Origin: Gambelia wislizenii
Lineage: Eukaryota > Chordata > Lepidosauria > Squamata > Crotaphytidae
Assembly: GCA_030847615.1 (NCBI GenBank)
Contig: JAUMIR010000001.1
Span: 446,888,687-446,952,686, forward strand
Direction of reading: 5' to 3'
Length of the DNA stretch: 64,000 nucleotides
Shown here in pieces: positions 19,900-32,570 of this stretch. Each line of letters starts with the position of its first letter. The first letter of the stretch is position 1. The notes beneath the pieces were generated by a model, which saw nothing but the letters and a program-made list of their open reading frames with translations, was not told where the DNA came from and ran no database searches. The translations under genes were made by a program, and so were the position numbers.

Positions 19900-22800
19900 A
19901 AACCCTTTTGTATTCCCATTCTCCACACCATCAGTGATTTTATAAAATATAATACATAATTTATATAAAAACAATGTTATATGCTTCATTCATTGATTCT
20001 CCGATACATTCCATCTGCAGGTGAGTATTACGGTTTGGAGTGGGGTTTTTTTATTACAAAAACCATGTGAAGAATAATTATTTCTAGCATTATCAAATAT
20101 CTTGAAGCTGACACTTTTTTGGGTGGTGGTGGTTTTGTTTTCAGTTCCTGCATTTACACCTGCCCCAACCTTCCAACAAATAACTGGAGTTGGGAATTAT
20201 GAATACCAACACATAGTATGATTAGGTTCAGATTAGATTCTGTTTGCAAGTTACCCCCTTTGGATTTCTCCCCTAGAATAATAGTATTTGTGACATGGAT
20301 TTAATTGAAGACCTTCTTCATTAAGTGCGTTTTTAATTAATCTGTCCACTTCATGTCTATAGAAAATAAACTAATGATACCCATTTTGGCCAAATCTTCT
20401 GGATTACCTCACCATCATTAAAAAAAGAAAAGAAAAGAACACTCAGTGAATTAATCTGATTTGTTTGTTACTTGCTGTTTGTTGCTTTTGTTGTTTGCTG
20501 CCTTTTGGTGCCAATTTCCAAAGCAGGATGTGATTTCATGTACAGTACTATGAGAGGAATTATTTACTTTATACGTGTTTGTGTGATCTTCCTACTGTGT
20601 TTAAGGTGTTTTAAAAAATCCTAGCACTGAAATATATCAAATTACAAGTTCCTCTACAGAGTTCTATCAAACAATTTCTCAACATCCACAAAAGCATTTT
20701 CAGAACCAAAATACTGTCCATAATTTATTTTATAAATTTATACTGCTTACTATTTTTTAAAAAAAGAATATTGTTGCCTTTCTCCCCATTTGTTAAGTTT
20801 TCTTTGTTGTTGATTTTGCTTTCTTCATTTATAGTTTGATTTGCAAAGGCCTGTTGTCTTGAACAATAAGAAGTGAATTGCTCTATTCCACTTTGTGCCT
20901 TTATCGTCACCCATTCATGGATTTAACTTCTGGGTGTAGTCTTCTATCCTGCCAAATTTAATGGCTGTCAAATGGCTCCATTTATCCCTCTTACAGACTG
21001 AGATAAACTTGGCCTGAGACAACAGAATTTCTCACTCACTGTTTCTCATTCTCCCTGGCCCAAGTGGGTCCTTGGCCAGATAATCTTGGAGCATCTGCTC
21101 CACAGTTCTGGAGATGCATCTTTCAGCGATGTGATTAATGACCAACAGAGTGCTTAAGCGGAACAATCGTAACCAAAGCTGCAGGGTTCCTTTGGACGCT
21201 GAGAGCTCTTTGCAGGTACTTCCTCCTTGTAAGAAGTCTGGAGAGATAATTCTATCATCAACCTGATAAGGGTGAGATGGAGAAAAAGACAGCGGAAGGA
21301 GCAGGCCAACTTTTCTGTTCTGAGGCTGGCCTGAGGGCAAGTGCGGCAGGTTTCATGTGGGTGTCAGATGTTGCTTTGTTTTGTCAGTTCGGTTGTCAAC
21401 ACCCAAGCTCTGTGGCCTTAAGCAAGTCCTGCTGCCCTGAGTAACATTCTTGTGTGTTCTCTGTTTTCATCTGCAGATGGGGAGTTTTGCATTGTATACA
21501 CCCCTGACTCATTGTAGAAGGCTTCTCAGAACTGAACAATTCAGTAGGCCAAGGAAAAGTGTTCAGTCTATGTAAGGGGTATTTAGGATTGTGTCTGACT
21601 GTGTATTTGTAGATGTTGGGAAGAAGAATACTATTTCTGCTAGTAGCAGGAAGATCTAGGAGGAAACTGAGAGGGTCTGTTTCCTTGTGAGGATGTAGTG
21701 TTTGAGAGCAGTATTCTTTTTCTTTTTCTTTTTTGCAATATTTTTTTACAAGCATAAAGACTGAGCAAGAAGGAAGTAAAAGGCCTGGTGTCACCACATT
21801 ACATGTTTGAGCAAAGCCCATGGCTTCAACGACAGCTGTGGGTGGCCCATAAATATCTGAACCCCCATTCTGGAACCCTAATTAGCTGTTATTGCAGCTA
21901 CCATCTTTATTTTCATGAAACATGTTGGACATTCTATTTCTAATCTATTCCATGTTAAACAACATAAAACAAAATGTGTCTGTTGTCACCCAGCCCACAA
22001 AGGCAGACTTTTTTTTTTTAGTTGATGGCTATGCTTTTTTTTTTTTTTAATTCCCAGTGTATTGAAATCAAACCTTTTGATGGTTTGCATTCTGGGAAAA
22101 TGAAGATAGAAGCTGCAACCACAACTGATGAGGAGAGTGTCAGCTTCACACTCAAAGCTGCCTTTCCTTTTTAGTAGTTGAGTTCTGAACTAACAAAGAG
22201 CCATGGTTTGTTTGAATAGATGAGCCCATGTTTGCCAGGGTGTGAAACCATTGTTTGAAGCTCCGTTGCAAGCCATCATTTGGACTAACTAGGGTTTGCT
22301 TTTACATGTGAGCTCACAAACTGTAGACCAATTGCTAGCATCGTTGTTCTACCTCAAGAGGTTGTTCCATTGTGGAGATGGGATGGTATTTATCAAAGTA
22401 TGATGATGAATGCTGAGCAAGTGGAAGACAAAAATAGCTCTAAACTGCAATTTGCCTGTTGTACATCAGGAAAGCTTTTTTGGTGGTGTTTTCCTTTTTA
22501 AAATTATGCTCAATAGTTTAGACTACAAAAACTCTCCCTTTCAGTCTTCATCTTGATTAGTGAATTGTGATACAGTAGCTGGGGAACTCCCTGCCTAGGG
22601 AGGTGTTTTCCACTAGAAGAAAGCAAAGCTTTCAGTTTTGTGGTTGACTCGCTGCTGAGAACAAGACTTTTAACAGATTGGTGATGTACATTTTCTTTTA
22701 AAAATGTTTCTTCAGTTGCTTCTAAACTCAATAGTAAGTTTAATATTATATATTTCTCTAGCCTAGAAAAGGTAGGGTTTTATGTTTTATACTTTAAACC

Positions 22801-23116
22801 TCTTTAAAATATTGGTGGTGAATTGAGTAAAATCTTTAACTTTGTGGCTACTTCAATTCCATTGGAACACATCCTCCTGGTTTCCATGGATCCTCCATGG
22901 AAATGCCTCCCCTCATTTAGGTCAGTCTCAATTTACATCACGAGTCCAGGAACACAACCCTGAGGTAAATCAATACCCACCTGTATTTCTTGGCTGTATC
23001 AAAAAGCCCTCTTTTCATAATTAATTAGGAGAGATTTCTGAGAAAGTATTGTTAGGAAGACAAAGAACTTGCCTGTGGTAGCAACAGTCTTAAAAGCATC
23101 ATATGGCTGGAGAACA
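19900..23116. other. Repeat-poor single-copy DNA
   Basis: About 3.2 kb without a recognised mobile element. Poly-T tracts occur at 22,009-22,019 and 22,035-22,048. ORFs at 21,032-21,340 and 21,396-21,821 (minus) have no family motif. No splice-bounded exon can be defended. Confidence 0.45.
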
Positions 23117-23117
23117 C

Positions 23118-23744
23118 AAGGGACATTATCAGACATGGCAAAAATCGTGGGATTACGACGTCAGGGTAGCGTGAATGGCCCCGCTATTGCACAATGTTAT
23201 CATCTTTTCATTATTACTCTGTGCTCCAGCTGTGAAAAACGTGTTTCTTCTCATCCATGGGACAAGCCATCAAAAGATTGTCAATAGTGCTCTTTTTGCA
23301 TTATTGACTGCATGCGAAACCATGTCCCGTTGTAATTGCAAGATTACAGTGTGAATGGATGGTCCTCAGGGGGAAAACATCAGGGTGATAATGCAAAAAC
23401 AAAACACAGGACACTCTTTTTATGAACGGTCCCCTTTAGTTTGCACGTTTTTAGGTTTGTTTCAGTGCTTGTGTTCATTTATTTTGTTAATTAAGGGTGT
23501 TTTTTTTTAGTTTTACGTGTGCTCGTATCTTCTTATGAGAACCACTGAAATCTTGCCCATGCCAAATTGCGGAAGTAAACTCCCATTCTTAAAGTGCTAC
23601 TGGTTATTGTGCAATAATTCTGAGGCATTTATTTCATGTGATTACAGCTATGTGTGATAGTAAGTGTTATAATGCCACAATGTTCCTACTGTCTTAATTC
23701 ACGGAATTATAGTGTTTTTAGATGCTAGTCTGAAAATGTCCAAG
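23118..23744. mobile_element. MITE with GGACATTATCAGA ends and AAG target duplication
   Basis: AAG precedes GGACATTATCAGACATGGC and follows ..AGTCTGAAAATGTCC, a clear 3-bp duplication. Over its whole length it is collinear with 11,965-12,576, with one short insertion (AACTCCCATTCTTAAAGTG region near 23,578) relative to that copy. It has no coding capacity and needs a transposase in trans. The 3-bp duplication would fit PIF/Harbinger or CACTA-like elements; superfamily not assigned. Confidence 0.87.
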
Positions 23745-24278
23745 GTCTTTTTGGATGACTATTGCTTTCTCTTCTGTGGCAGACGGTAACAAGAATTCAC
23801 TGAGATACTGGAAGAGGGATCCAGTGAGGTGGGGAAGGCATTCATGTTAGATCTGGTGTGATAAATTTTCTTCATTAGTGCTCTGGAAGAGGAGGTAAAC
23901 AGTCCATTAATTAAATTCACAGATGATACTTAATTGGGAGTGTTCCAAACACAAGTGAGTGAGGAAACAGTAATAATGCAGACAGCTTTGAGCAGATTAA
24001 AAAAAAGTGAGAGAAATAAAATAACACCCAGTTTGTGCAAAACTACAAAAATCCATATTAAGTGGAGGGAGAATCATCATGAAAACCACATATTTAATGA
24101 TCAAAAGAAGAACTGAAAAGAAATATAGACTGAAAGGGATGTAGTGATGAAAAGAAATAGCAAACAGTTGACAAGCTGAGGAAGAAAAGATATTAGGAAT
24201 AGATCATTTGGGGAGAAAATAGCCTCAAAGCTCACAAGACTCTGTCTCCCTATCTCTGTCTCTGTCTCTCTCTCTCTA

Positions 24279-24309
<31 letters not shown>

Positions 24310-26460
24310 GTTGTGACCAAGTACTCAAGAGAACCATCTATGAATAAATTGTAGAAAGTAAACACACACAAACTGGCTAAATTTCCATTATTCTGACCAC
24401 AATCCTGTTGATGCATTGTGTTAGTGGTTCCACTTTTTCCAGGGTCACTCAGTGGTTTGGAGGCGTGTGTGTGTGTGTGTTTAAAAAAAACTTCCAAAGT
24501 ATTATATAAATGCTACATTATTATCCTAAAAGCAAGGCTATATGACAGCAGCCAGTTTGGACTCCTCAGAAGTTGAGAATGTAAGAGCCCTTTGAGTCTG
24601 CATTTTGTTTCTGTTCTGTCCTTTCAAATTGCCATAATCTGAATGATGGAAATTTAATGGATGGAGAATCTTTATTTAGGACAGGGATTGGACTCAATGA
24701 TCATAATTTTCTGATGGCTTAAGATTCTATGGCTTGGATCCCAAACTGGCACAATGCCTGTGCAACTCCCAGTTAAGCAAGTGTCTGTAATTTTTCCATG
24801 CTCACATAAGGAGGGATCCCAGAGTTCCTTGTGGAAGTGGTTCCTGCCATTGTACAGAGTCTGCACAACACAATGGGACTGATGCACACTCAGGTACCAT
24901 TTGAGCACCTGGATGTAGCTCGGTCCCACCCACTCTTCCTGTCTCTGCCAAACTGATCTTGCTGGATGCCCCATTGCCTGCTGTGCTGGCTGGCTGCATC
25001 TTCCCTCCCTCCCTGGAACCCCTGGAACTGTGCTGTTGGGGCTATTTGCTTCACTAGCACTGAATTGGATTTTGGGCTATGACTATATATAACTGTAATT
25101 ATGTACTTGGATGACATGCACATACATCCACTTAAGAGTGCCAGTTCATTGTTATTTGATAACAGCACTTTGAGTCCCCCCCCCCCATACATTCTTCTTT
25201 AAGAGTTGCCCCTGTGTTTTCTCCATGGGTTTAATTCTTTTACTCCCAGTTATAAACCCTAAGGGTAGATATGAGGAAGAAAGATTTCTCTCTCCCTGCT
25301 TCACCAATATTAGTACTTGTGTTCTGGTTCTGCTTTTGGTTTGGGGAAAGAGCCTTGTGCAGCATCTAGCTTTACAATACTCCTGCTATTCCCACTGCTT
25401 GGCACATGGTTTCCAGGTGTTTATACCTGCAGAGTTTAGCCTTGGAGGCCAACTCCTTGATGACAGCTCCCTGGCTTCCCATCAAAGGCTCCATTTAGAG
25501 CTGGCTACAGAGCAGACAGAAAGCTGCAGTGTTAGATCCCGAAATCTGACACAGGAGCAGCCTAGTAATTTTTCAGAGGGTCCTTGACAGCCCTTCAGCT
25601 CATGTCTGTCAGCCCCCATGCCAGGCACACAAGTTCACTTCCATCCTGGACGAAAGGGGAAAGGAGTGACATTTCACCGGGCAGTGGGCATCCTAGGAGA
25701 CGGCAAGATAAGACAGAGGCACAATGACAGCTGAAATCCCCCAGCGGATATTGCGTGGCTTGGATTGATAGGTTGGGAGTACACCTGGCACAGATTTCCT
25801 TCCTCCCAGAGGGTTTGTGAAGAGAATTCATGATAGAAACAAATAGAAAAATGAATTCTCATCAATAGAGAGGATGTAGGAATGCCGCAGCTTCCAGAAA
25901 AGTAGCATTCCCAAACTGGGGAATATCTGAGGGACTCTGGGAATTGAAGTTCAGAAAATTAAATTTTTGCAATAGGTTGAATTCTGAGAAATATCTGTCT
26001 TCTCCTTGGGGGTGCAATGAAATTCCATCTCATAGCAAATCCTAGCAAACAAACACTAATAAAGGATTCAAAAATGCAGAATGCCTGGGAGTGAAATATT
26101 TTTTTTCATCATATTCATTTGGAAAGAGAAAAGCAACTGGGCTGTTTTCCCTGTACCTGTCCTGTTCTTTGTACAGTACAGTGTTTTTTTCCAATTTGGC
26201 TCCAGAAGTCAGAACATTGTAACTCACTTGTGCAGTTTCTACACCTATCACCTCAAAGCACTTTAGTAATAGAAACTGATGCTAAAGCTAGGGAATCCTA
26301 GCTTTGTGACAAATTAACAGAATTTAAACATCCACTGAGAAATTAATAAAGATTATAAGCTTTCAATGTGGTGGTTTCATGGATGGGAAGAGGATAGCAA
26401 CTCATCCCCAGTGTTGAAGCAAGATTCATCAGCCAAGAGAGTAAGCATTTGTACTTGAAA
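23745..26460. other. Mostly single-copy DNA with CA/GT microsatellites
   Basis: CT/CA-rich microsatellite at about 24,250-24,310, (GT)n at 24,463-24,480 and a poly-C run at 25,178-25,186. No repeat family or exon recognised. The 120-codon frame at 25,225-25,587 (+) has a hydrophobic N-terminal stretch but no recognisable family. Confidence 0.5.
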
Positions 26461-27118
26461 TCATAGAATCACAGAGTTGGAAGAGACCACAAGGGCCATC
26501 TAGTCCAACCACCTGCTATGTAGGAATACACAATCAAAGCACTCCTGGCAGATAGCCATCCAGCCCCTGTTCAAAAAAAGTCCAAAGAAGGCGACTCCAC
26601 CACACCCTGAGGCAGCACTTTCCACTGTCAAACATTTCTTACCATCAGGAAGTTCTTCCTAATGTTTAGGCAGAATCTCTTTTCCTGTAGTTTGAATCCA
26701 TTGCTCTGTGTTCTAGTTTCTGGAGCAGCAGAAAACAAGCTTGCTCCATCCTCAATATGACATCCTTTCAAATATTTAAACATGATTATCATGTCACCTC
26801 TTCACCTTGTCTCCTCCAGACTAAACATACCCAGCTCCCTAAACTGCTCCTCATAGGACATGGCTTCTAGACCTTTTACCATTTCAGTCACCCTCCTCTG
26901 AACATGTTCCAAGTTGTGAATATCCTTCTTGAATTGTAGTGCCCAGAACTGGACACAGTATTCCAGGTGAGGTCTGACCAAAGCAGAATAGAGTGGCACT
27001 ATTACTTCCCTCGATCTAGACACTAAGCTACTATTGATGCAGCCTAGAATTGCATTGGCCTTTTTAGTTGCCATATCACACTGCTGACTCATGTTCTGCT
27101 TGTGGTCCACTAAGACTC
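26461..27118 (-). mobile_element. CR1 LINE 3' portion
   Basis: The minus strand encodes [52 protein letters not shown] and [18 protein letters not shown], then the CR1 3' end (CCAACTCTGTGATTCTATGA at 26,461-26,480). The upstream end at 27,118 abuts the left end of the split MITE, so the MITE inserted into, or next to, this CR1. Confidence 0.92.
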
Positions 27119-27260
27119 CAAGGGCTTGTCTAGACAAGAGGATAGAATGCTGATTGCTGTGCATTATAGCAAAATCGCAGCAGCGTTCTTTTGTCTCCAT
27201 AGGCCTTTGGCAAAATCATTGGTATGCGAAGCTATCCGCATTTGAAGTTCACACGCAGTC
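27119..27260. mobile_element. Left part of a MITE interrupted by an L1
   Basis: Starts AAGGGCTTGTCTAGACAAG, similar to the reversed right end of the element at 37,357-37,982 (TAAGGGGGTGTCTACATG). It ends with GAAGTTCACACGCAGTC (27,244-27,260), which recurs at 29,958-29,974 on the other side of the L1. The rest of the element follows from 29,958. Confidence 0.6.
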
Positions 27261-29957
27261 TAAAATTTTTAAAAAACAAGTTTTAGACCTATTTCATTAT
27301 TAAATACTGATTATAAGATCTTCGCACATATATTGGCAGAAATATTTTAAAAAGTATTAAATAATTGGGTGCATGAAGACCAAAATGGGTTTTTGCCTAA
27401 ATGGAAAATCAAACAAAACATAAGGATATTAATTGATTTAATAGAATATTATGACAAAAACCCAGGTAGGAAGATGGCTTTTGTATTCGCAGATGCGGAG
27501 AAAGCTTTTGACAACGTAAATTGGAATTTCATATTGGAAATCATGAAGAAAATTGAAATAGGTCAAAACTTTCTGAATTGGGTATGAGCAATATACGAGA
27601 ATCAAACTGCACAAATTATAATAAACAATCAAAAAACAAAAAGGTGCAATATAACAAAGGGAACGCATCAGGGCTGCCCAGTGTCCTCACTATTGTTTAT
27701 AATGGTACTGGAAATAATAAACAAGAAAATAAGACAAGAAGAACAAATACGAGCACCTAAAATAAAAGGACAAACATATAAGTTAAAAGCCTTTGCGGAC
27801 GACCTCGTAATCTTTTAGAAGAACCAAAAGAAAGTGTTCCAAAATTAATTGAAATCATGACTGAGTTTGGCACACTCTCAGGATTTAAAATAAATAGAGA
27901 CAACATGAAGTTAATAACAAAAAAAAATGACAAAAAAGAAGAGCAAGAATTAGAAGGCAAACAAGTTTTAAGATAACAATAAAGAAAGAATATTTGGGTA
28001 TAAAAATCACAAATAAGAACTCAGAATTATTTGACAATAATTATCAAAAAAATTGGAATGAAATAAAGAAAAAATTAGAGAACTAGAAACGTCTAAATTT
28101 GTCCCTGTTAGGTAAAATTGCCCTAATAAAAATGAGTGTTTTACCCAAAATTTTATTTTTGTTTCAAAACTTGCCAGTAATAACTAATAATAAACCATTT
28201 AAATCATGGCACAAAGAAATATCAAAATTCATCTGGTCAAACAAGAAGACTAGAATTAGATGGAATTTATTACAAGACAATAAAGAAAGAGGAGGACTGG
28301 ACTTGCCTAATCTACAGCTATATTATGATGCATGTTGCCTAACATGGATAAAAGACTGGATGGAATTAAAAGATAAGAAATTATTGGATTTAGAAGGTAT
28401 AAATAAAAGTTATGGTTGACATGCTTGTATATGGTATAAACAAATAAAAAAACCCAAAACCTTTGAAGACCACATTATCAGAAAATCACTGATTAAAATT
28501 TGGGAAAAAATATAAAGAGGAATTTTCTTATAAGATTTCTCAATGGCAAGTGCTTCCGTACACGAAGCACTTGCCAGTGTAGAAATGAAAGAAAAACAGA
28601 GATGGTTGACCTATAAGGATTTAATATGTTGGGAAGAAAATGGTGTAAGAATTAAAATCAGACAAGAACTGATAGATGAAAGACAGGAATGTCACTGGTT
28701 CACTCATCAACAAACCTATGGAATAGCAATGAAAAATATCAAAACAGTGGGAATAGAGAGGACAAATACAAAATTAGATGATATATTACTGAATGGTAAG
28801 GATAAGAAAATAACAAAGGTTTATAAATTAATACTGGGAAGAGAAATGGAATAAGAAAGAGTCAAAGAACACACGATAAGATGGATGCAAAATTTCAGGT
28901 GTACAATTCAATTAGAAGATTGGGAGAGATCATGGAATAAAGATATAAAATTTACATTGAGCAATGAATTAAAAGAAAATTATTATAAGGTATTATACAG
29001 ATGGTATATGACACCTGTACAGATAGCAAAAATGAACAAGAAACTAGGAGGTAGAAAATGTTGGACATGCCAAGAACATCAAGGCACACTATACCATATA
29101 TGGTGGTCTTGTAAAAAAAATTCAAAAATATTGGAGAAAAATACATGATATAATAGTGAAAATTCAAAAACAGTTTATGGAAGTGAAACTTGAACTCTAC
29201 CTGTTAAATATAATAAGGACTAAAATGGACAAAGGGGAAAAAAACGGTTTTACTTTATATGCTAACAGCAGCAAGGATAGTACTCGCCAGAAACTGGAAA
29301 ACTAACATTATACCCAAAATAGACGAATGGTTAATAAAAATATTAGAATTGATACAAATGGATAAATTAACAATGATGTTGAAAGGGAAATCACAGGACA
29401 CGATTAGTAGTAAATGGGAAGAAGTTATAAAGTTTATGAAGGAGAGATGGGGTAAGGTAATGATTTCCAGAGTAATCTAGAGAAATACAAATAAATTGAT
29501 AAACAGCACAACTGTTATAGATATAGAATAAATAAAGACTTATGAGTATAGCAAGTCACAATATAAAAGAGAGAGTTAAAGAGTACATGCAGTAAATAGT
29601 GGACAATGTTGGATGGTTATAAAGGAAGAAGGAAGAGGCCAAAAGGAAAGAAGATGGAAGAAACACAAATATCAGAAAGATACAATATGTTTTTTTCTTC
29701 TATTTTTTATTGGGGTTTTTTTGTTTCATAAATAAAACATATGATTATAGTTTATATAGAAATTATGAGGTTCTGATTTTAAAATTTCTACTTTCTACTT
29801 TGTAGTAGGAAAGAGAGAAAGGAAAGAAGAACTGTATATATATAAATATAAATGAAGATGTGGAAATGGTTGTATATTACTGTGTTTTTGAACAATACAT
29901 GATATCATTAAATTCTTTATGCTTTTTTGTGTATTATATGATGGAAATAAAAAAAAA
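27261..29957 (+). mobile_element. L1-clade LINE, 5'-truncated, with A-rich 3' end
   Basis: A-rich coding strand. It begins inside RT (PISLLNTDYKIFAHIL near 27,290), then DQNGFLPKWKIKQNIRILIDLIEYY and AFVFADAEKAFDNVNW. QGCPVSSLLFIMVLEIINKKIR and the catalytic AFADDLVIF box (about 27,789-27,816) follow, then thumb and C-terminal regions (ISKFIWSNKKTRIRWNLLQ, GGLDLPNLQLYYDA, KCWTCQEHQGTLYHIWWSC). Several stops and frameshifts inactivate it. The 3' UTR runs to AAATAAAAAAAAAG at 29,945-29,957. It is flanked by a 17-bp target duplication with one mismatch, the sign of target-primed insertion. Inserted in a MITE. Confidence 0.93.
28544..28576. repeat. 13-bp perfect inverted repeat inside the L1
   Basis: TGGCAAGTGCTTC (28,544-28,556) and GAAGCACTTGCCA (28,564-28,576) are exact inverses with a 7-base loop. 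It lies where the L1 protein reads SQWQV..; the second arm looks like a templated inverted copy acquired by this copy. Confidence 0.85.
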
Positions 29958-30360
29958 GAAGTTCATACGCAGTCATGCCTGTGAGTCAAGATGGTGGCTG
30001 GGAATGAATTATTCGCGTTATTATTGTCCACAAGTTGTCACTACTGCACAGTTTTTTAAAAACTTTAATCTAAGGTGCACAAGTTCGACCTTTTGCTTAA
30101 AAAAGCTGTTTGGTCGCCTCAGTGCAGCAAAAAAGTGTACAATCAGCAATGCAAAACTAAAAAATGGAGTTTGCAGTGTAGGCAAGCCCCCACCCCCATG
30201 TTTGACCAATCAGCTTTCCACTTCCGCTCTTATCCAGGAATGTGCTGTGCTGCAAATTGGTTGTCCAAACAAGCAGTAATGTGCATTTTCATGTATTAAA
30301 AAAAATACTCAGGAAAAGTCGCGAAGGCGTTTCCCCTGCAGTTTTGGGAGTTTTTGTCTG
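29958..30360. mobile_element. Right part of the L1-interrupted MITE
   Basis: Starts with the repeated target GAAGTTCATACGCAGTC, then GCCTGTGAGTCAAGATGGTGGC and ATTCGCGTTA. Later come CAAGCCCCCACCCCCATG, GACCAATCAGCTTTCCACTT and GCGAAGGCGTTTCCCCTGCAG. The same ordered words occur at 43,705-44,095. A clear right terminal inverted repeat was not found, so the boundary is approximate. The 139-codon frame at 29,860-30,279 spans the L1/MITE junction and is not a gene. Confidence 0.65.
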
Positions 30361-30677
30361 GATATAAATGTATGAAGCAAGATCCAAAATGTCATTTGAC
30401 ATCCCTGCTTTTGATTGGATCATTAACAATAGAGAGTGTCTCCAGATGGGGGGAAAGTATCTGGAAGTCTCAAGAACTTCCAGCTCTTTTTGTTTTGATT
30501 GTATCTCTTATTTGCAGCCAGTTTCTTTCTTGAAATATGCCAGGATTCCTTCCCCTCTCTGGTGTCCTTTCCCTCCCCCTCCCTGGATCACATATCACAT
30601 CCAGTTTCATGCAACATTTCAGAAATTGATTTTCACCAATTTCCATGGAGCCTTTTTATTATTATTCAGGAGTTATA

Positions 30678-31298
30678 GGAGATTTTCAGATGGGGACAAA
30701 AATAGTGTTCTCATCTCACTATCTCCTTTCCCACCCCCCCTCCCGTCCCAGCACTCGAATGAAAACATTCACACATTATAGCATTATAGTGTGATCCTCC
30801 CGTCCCCTCAGCAGTCCAGGAGTAAGTACAGCTCTCACGGAGCTGCATTCATTTCCCAGTCTGAAATCCTGGGCTGTTCTCGCAAGAGGACAAGCGTGGG
30901 AAATTCTAACATTAAAGGAAAAATACACTTTAAACACTCAAACCAAGCACCTAAACATACCGTACTTTTAAAAAGCCAAGTAACCCAAGGAGGGTACAAA
31001 AAAGTGTGTCACTTACCTGGATCTCCTGACTGCACCCGGAAGCATTTGGCATGGACTTTCCACTAATGCTGGCATCGCGCCAGCATAATGGGGGACCTTT
31101 TCACTTGCCTGCCATTCTGTGACAGAAACGGAATGGGTGATCTATTCACGGCTTGAGCCGTGGATAAAAAGGAATGATGGTGGAATGGGACCAGCACGTG
31201 AGCATGATGACTCGAGCACAATGTCATCTGAAAATCAAGCCCTTTTGTGTTTTCCTGGCATCATTATCACGCCATATTTAGTGTGTCTGATAATCTCC
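30678..31298. mobile_element. MITE with GGAGATTNTCAGA ends
   Basis: The left end GGAGATTTTCAGATGGGGAC and right end ..GTGTGTCTGATAATCTCC are imperfect inverted repeats; flanking triplets are ATA and ACA (near-duplication). The left half matches 12,583-12,935 and the right half matches 5,900-6,265. This is the most complete copy of the family in the window. No coding capacity. Confidence 0.82.
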
Positions 31299-31831
31299 AC
31301 AGTCAAAGTGCTGAAGTGTTTTAACAGCATTATATTAGTTAAGCATTAGGAAGATTTTGTTTTAGTGCTAGCAGTCTTCTTTTCCTTGCTTGATTTCTGT
31401 TAAATCTTTGTTCTGGAAACAATAGCTATGTTTACTGGTGGCAGTCATCTTAACTAGTGCCAAGAATATAGAAACAAACATTTCAAGCAGAGATATATTT
31501 TATTTCGGAAAATATTGGGTTAATTTAAATTGACCTGGGGCGTGGGAATCTAAAGTCTTTGGTAATGCTGGGAGCTTCCAGGAAATACTTTGGGATGAGA
31601 TACTGTAAATGTCATGTGGATCTCCAAAATTAAATTGGAAGGCACAGGTACAAAGCTCAGGACTTCCAGGTTTTTTGTTTTTTTTTAGAAATCCATCTGT
31701 AGGGGGCCATAGAGATATGGAAGATAAATACAGGAAAATGACATTCCCTTCAAAACCCTGTGGCCTTAAACAACTGCTTTTGCATGGCAAGATCAGCTCT
31801 GCCCTCCCCTTCTTTTACTGCCTTGGAGTGT
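31299..31831. other. Single-copy DNA, no feature recognised
   Basis: No gene or repeat family recognised. Confidence 0.4.
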
Positions 31832-31976
31832 GGTGGAGTCTCCTTCTTTGGAGGTTTTTAAACAGAGGCTGGATGGCCATCTGTCGGGAATGATTTGATT
31901 ATGTATTCCTGCAAGGCAGGGGGTCAGACTGGATGGCCCTCACGGTCTCTTCCAGCTCTCTGATTCTCTAATTCTA
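31832..31976 (+). mobile_element. CR1 LINE 3' end
   Basis: Encodes the last residues of CR1 ORF2 (ESPSLEVFKQRLDGHLSG-like: SLEVFKQRLDGHLS) and carries the 3' UTR GGTCAGACTGGATGGCCC and tail ..TGATTCTCTAATTCTA. Severely 5'-truncated. Confidence 0.88.
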
Positions 31977-32394
31977 CTCTTTTACACATTTGACTGTCTC
32001 TGCCTCAATTATTGCACTTTTGAATGTGTTTCCCCCCCTGAGGTCCCAAGGAGCCCCATATTTGGATCTGGAAGCATCTATTCTGAAAGGAGATGTTCAC
32101 TGCACTTGGCTTGCATTTGGTTCTTACCCCACTTGTAGTGACTGTTGCATTGCTTTGCAGTGACTTATCTCTCTCTTCAGCATGCATCTGCGGCTGTTTC
32201 CATTCCAACTGTAAGGTTAATAAAGACCTACAGCCTTGGCTACCTCAGGCTTCTCTAAAATAAAAAATACAAATAGCAAGTAAGCAACATTCATTACTAA
32301 GCGCTCGGCACTCTTGCTGTTGGTTGGATACACATCCCCCCTCCCCTCTCCCTGGCATCTCTCTCTTTTTAATATGTTTTTTTTAATTTGTTTT

Positions 32395-32570
32395 GATGAA
32401 TGAGTGACAACTCTGACACCCAATTCGCTGAGATTAATAGAAACGACACAATATTTACGTCGCGCCGACGAGCAATTATCCTGCCATCTATCTTTGAGAT
32501 TATCTTTCTGATTGAAAACTACTCATCCGTGTAATCGGAATTATTTGGAATTAGAAGGGAATTTATGGCC
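32395..32570. promoter_or_regulatory. Candidate conserved noncoding element, CpG-dense but AT-rich
   Basis: Within AT-rich DNA, nine CpG dinucleotides fall in about 115 bases, five of them in 32,457-32,473 (ACGTCGCGCCGACGAGC). The rest is rich in homeodomain-like cores: GATTAATAG, CAATTATCC, GAGATTATC, GTAATCGG, GAATTATTTGGAATTAG. No repeat family matches. Neutral, methylated vertebrate DNA loses CpG, so this cluster suggests selection or lack of methylation. Too short and AT-rich for an ordinary CpG-island promoter. No ORF. Function is inference. Confidence 0.45.

Noticed and set aside
19621..19989. 122-codon minus-strand frame as a protein
   Set aside because: It is an alternative frame of the LINE zinc-finger remnant; the meaningful translation is in another frame.
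25225..25587. 120-codon frame with a hydrophobic start, considered as a secreted or membrane protein
   Set aside because: No family similarity, no splice context, no promoter; length is within chance expectation.
29860..30279. 139-codon open frame
   Set aside because: Crosses the L1 3' end, its target duplication and the MITE; not a unit.
30368..30781. 137-codon open frame
   Set aside because: No motif; its 3' part is the left end of the MITE at 30,678.
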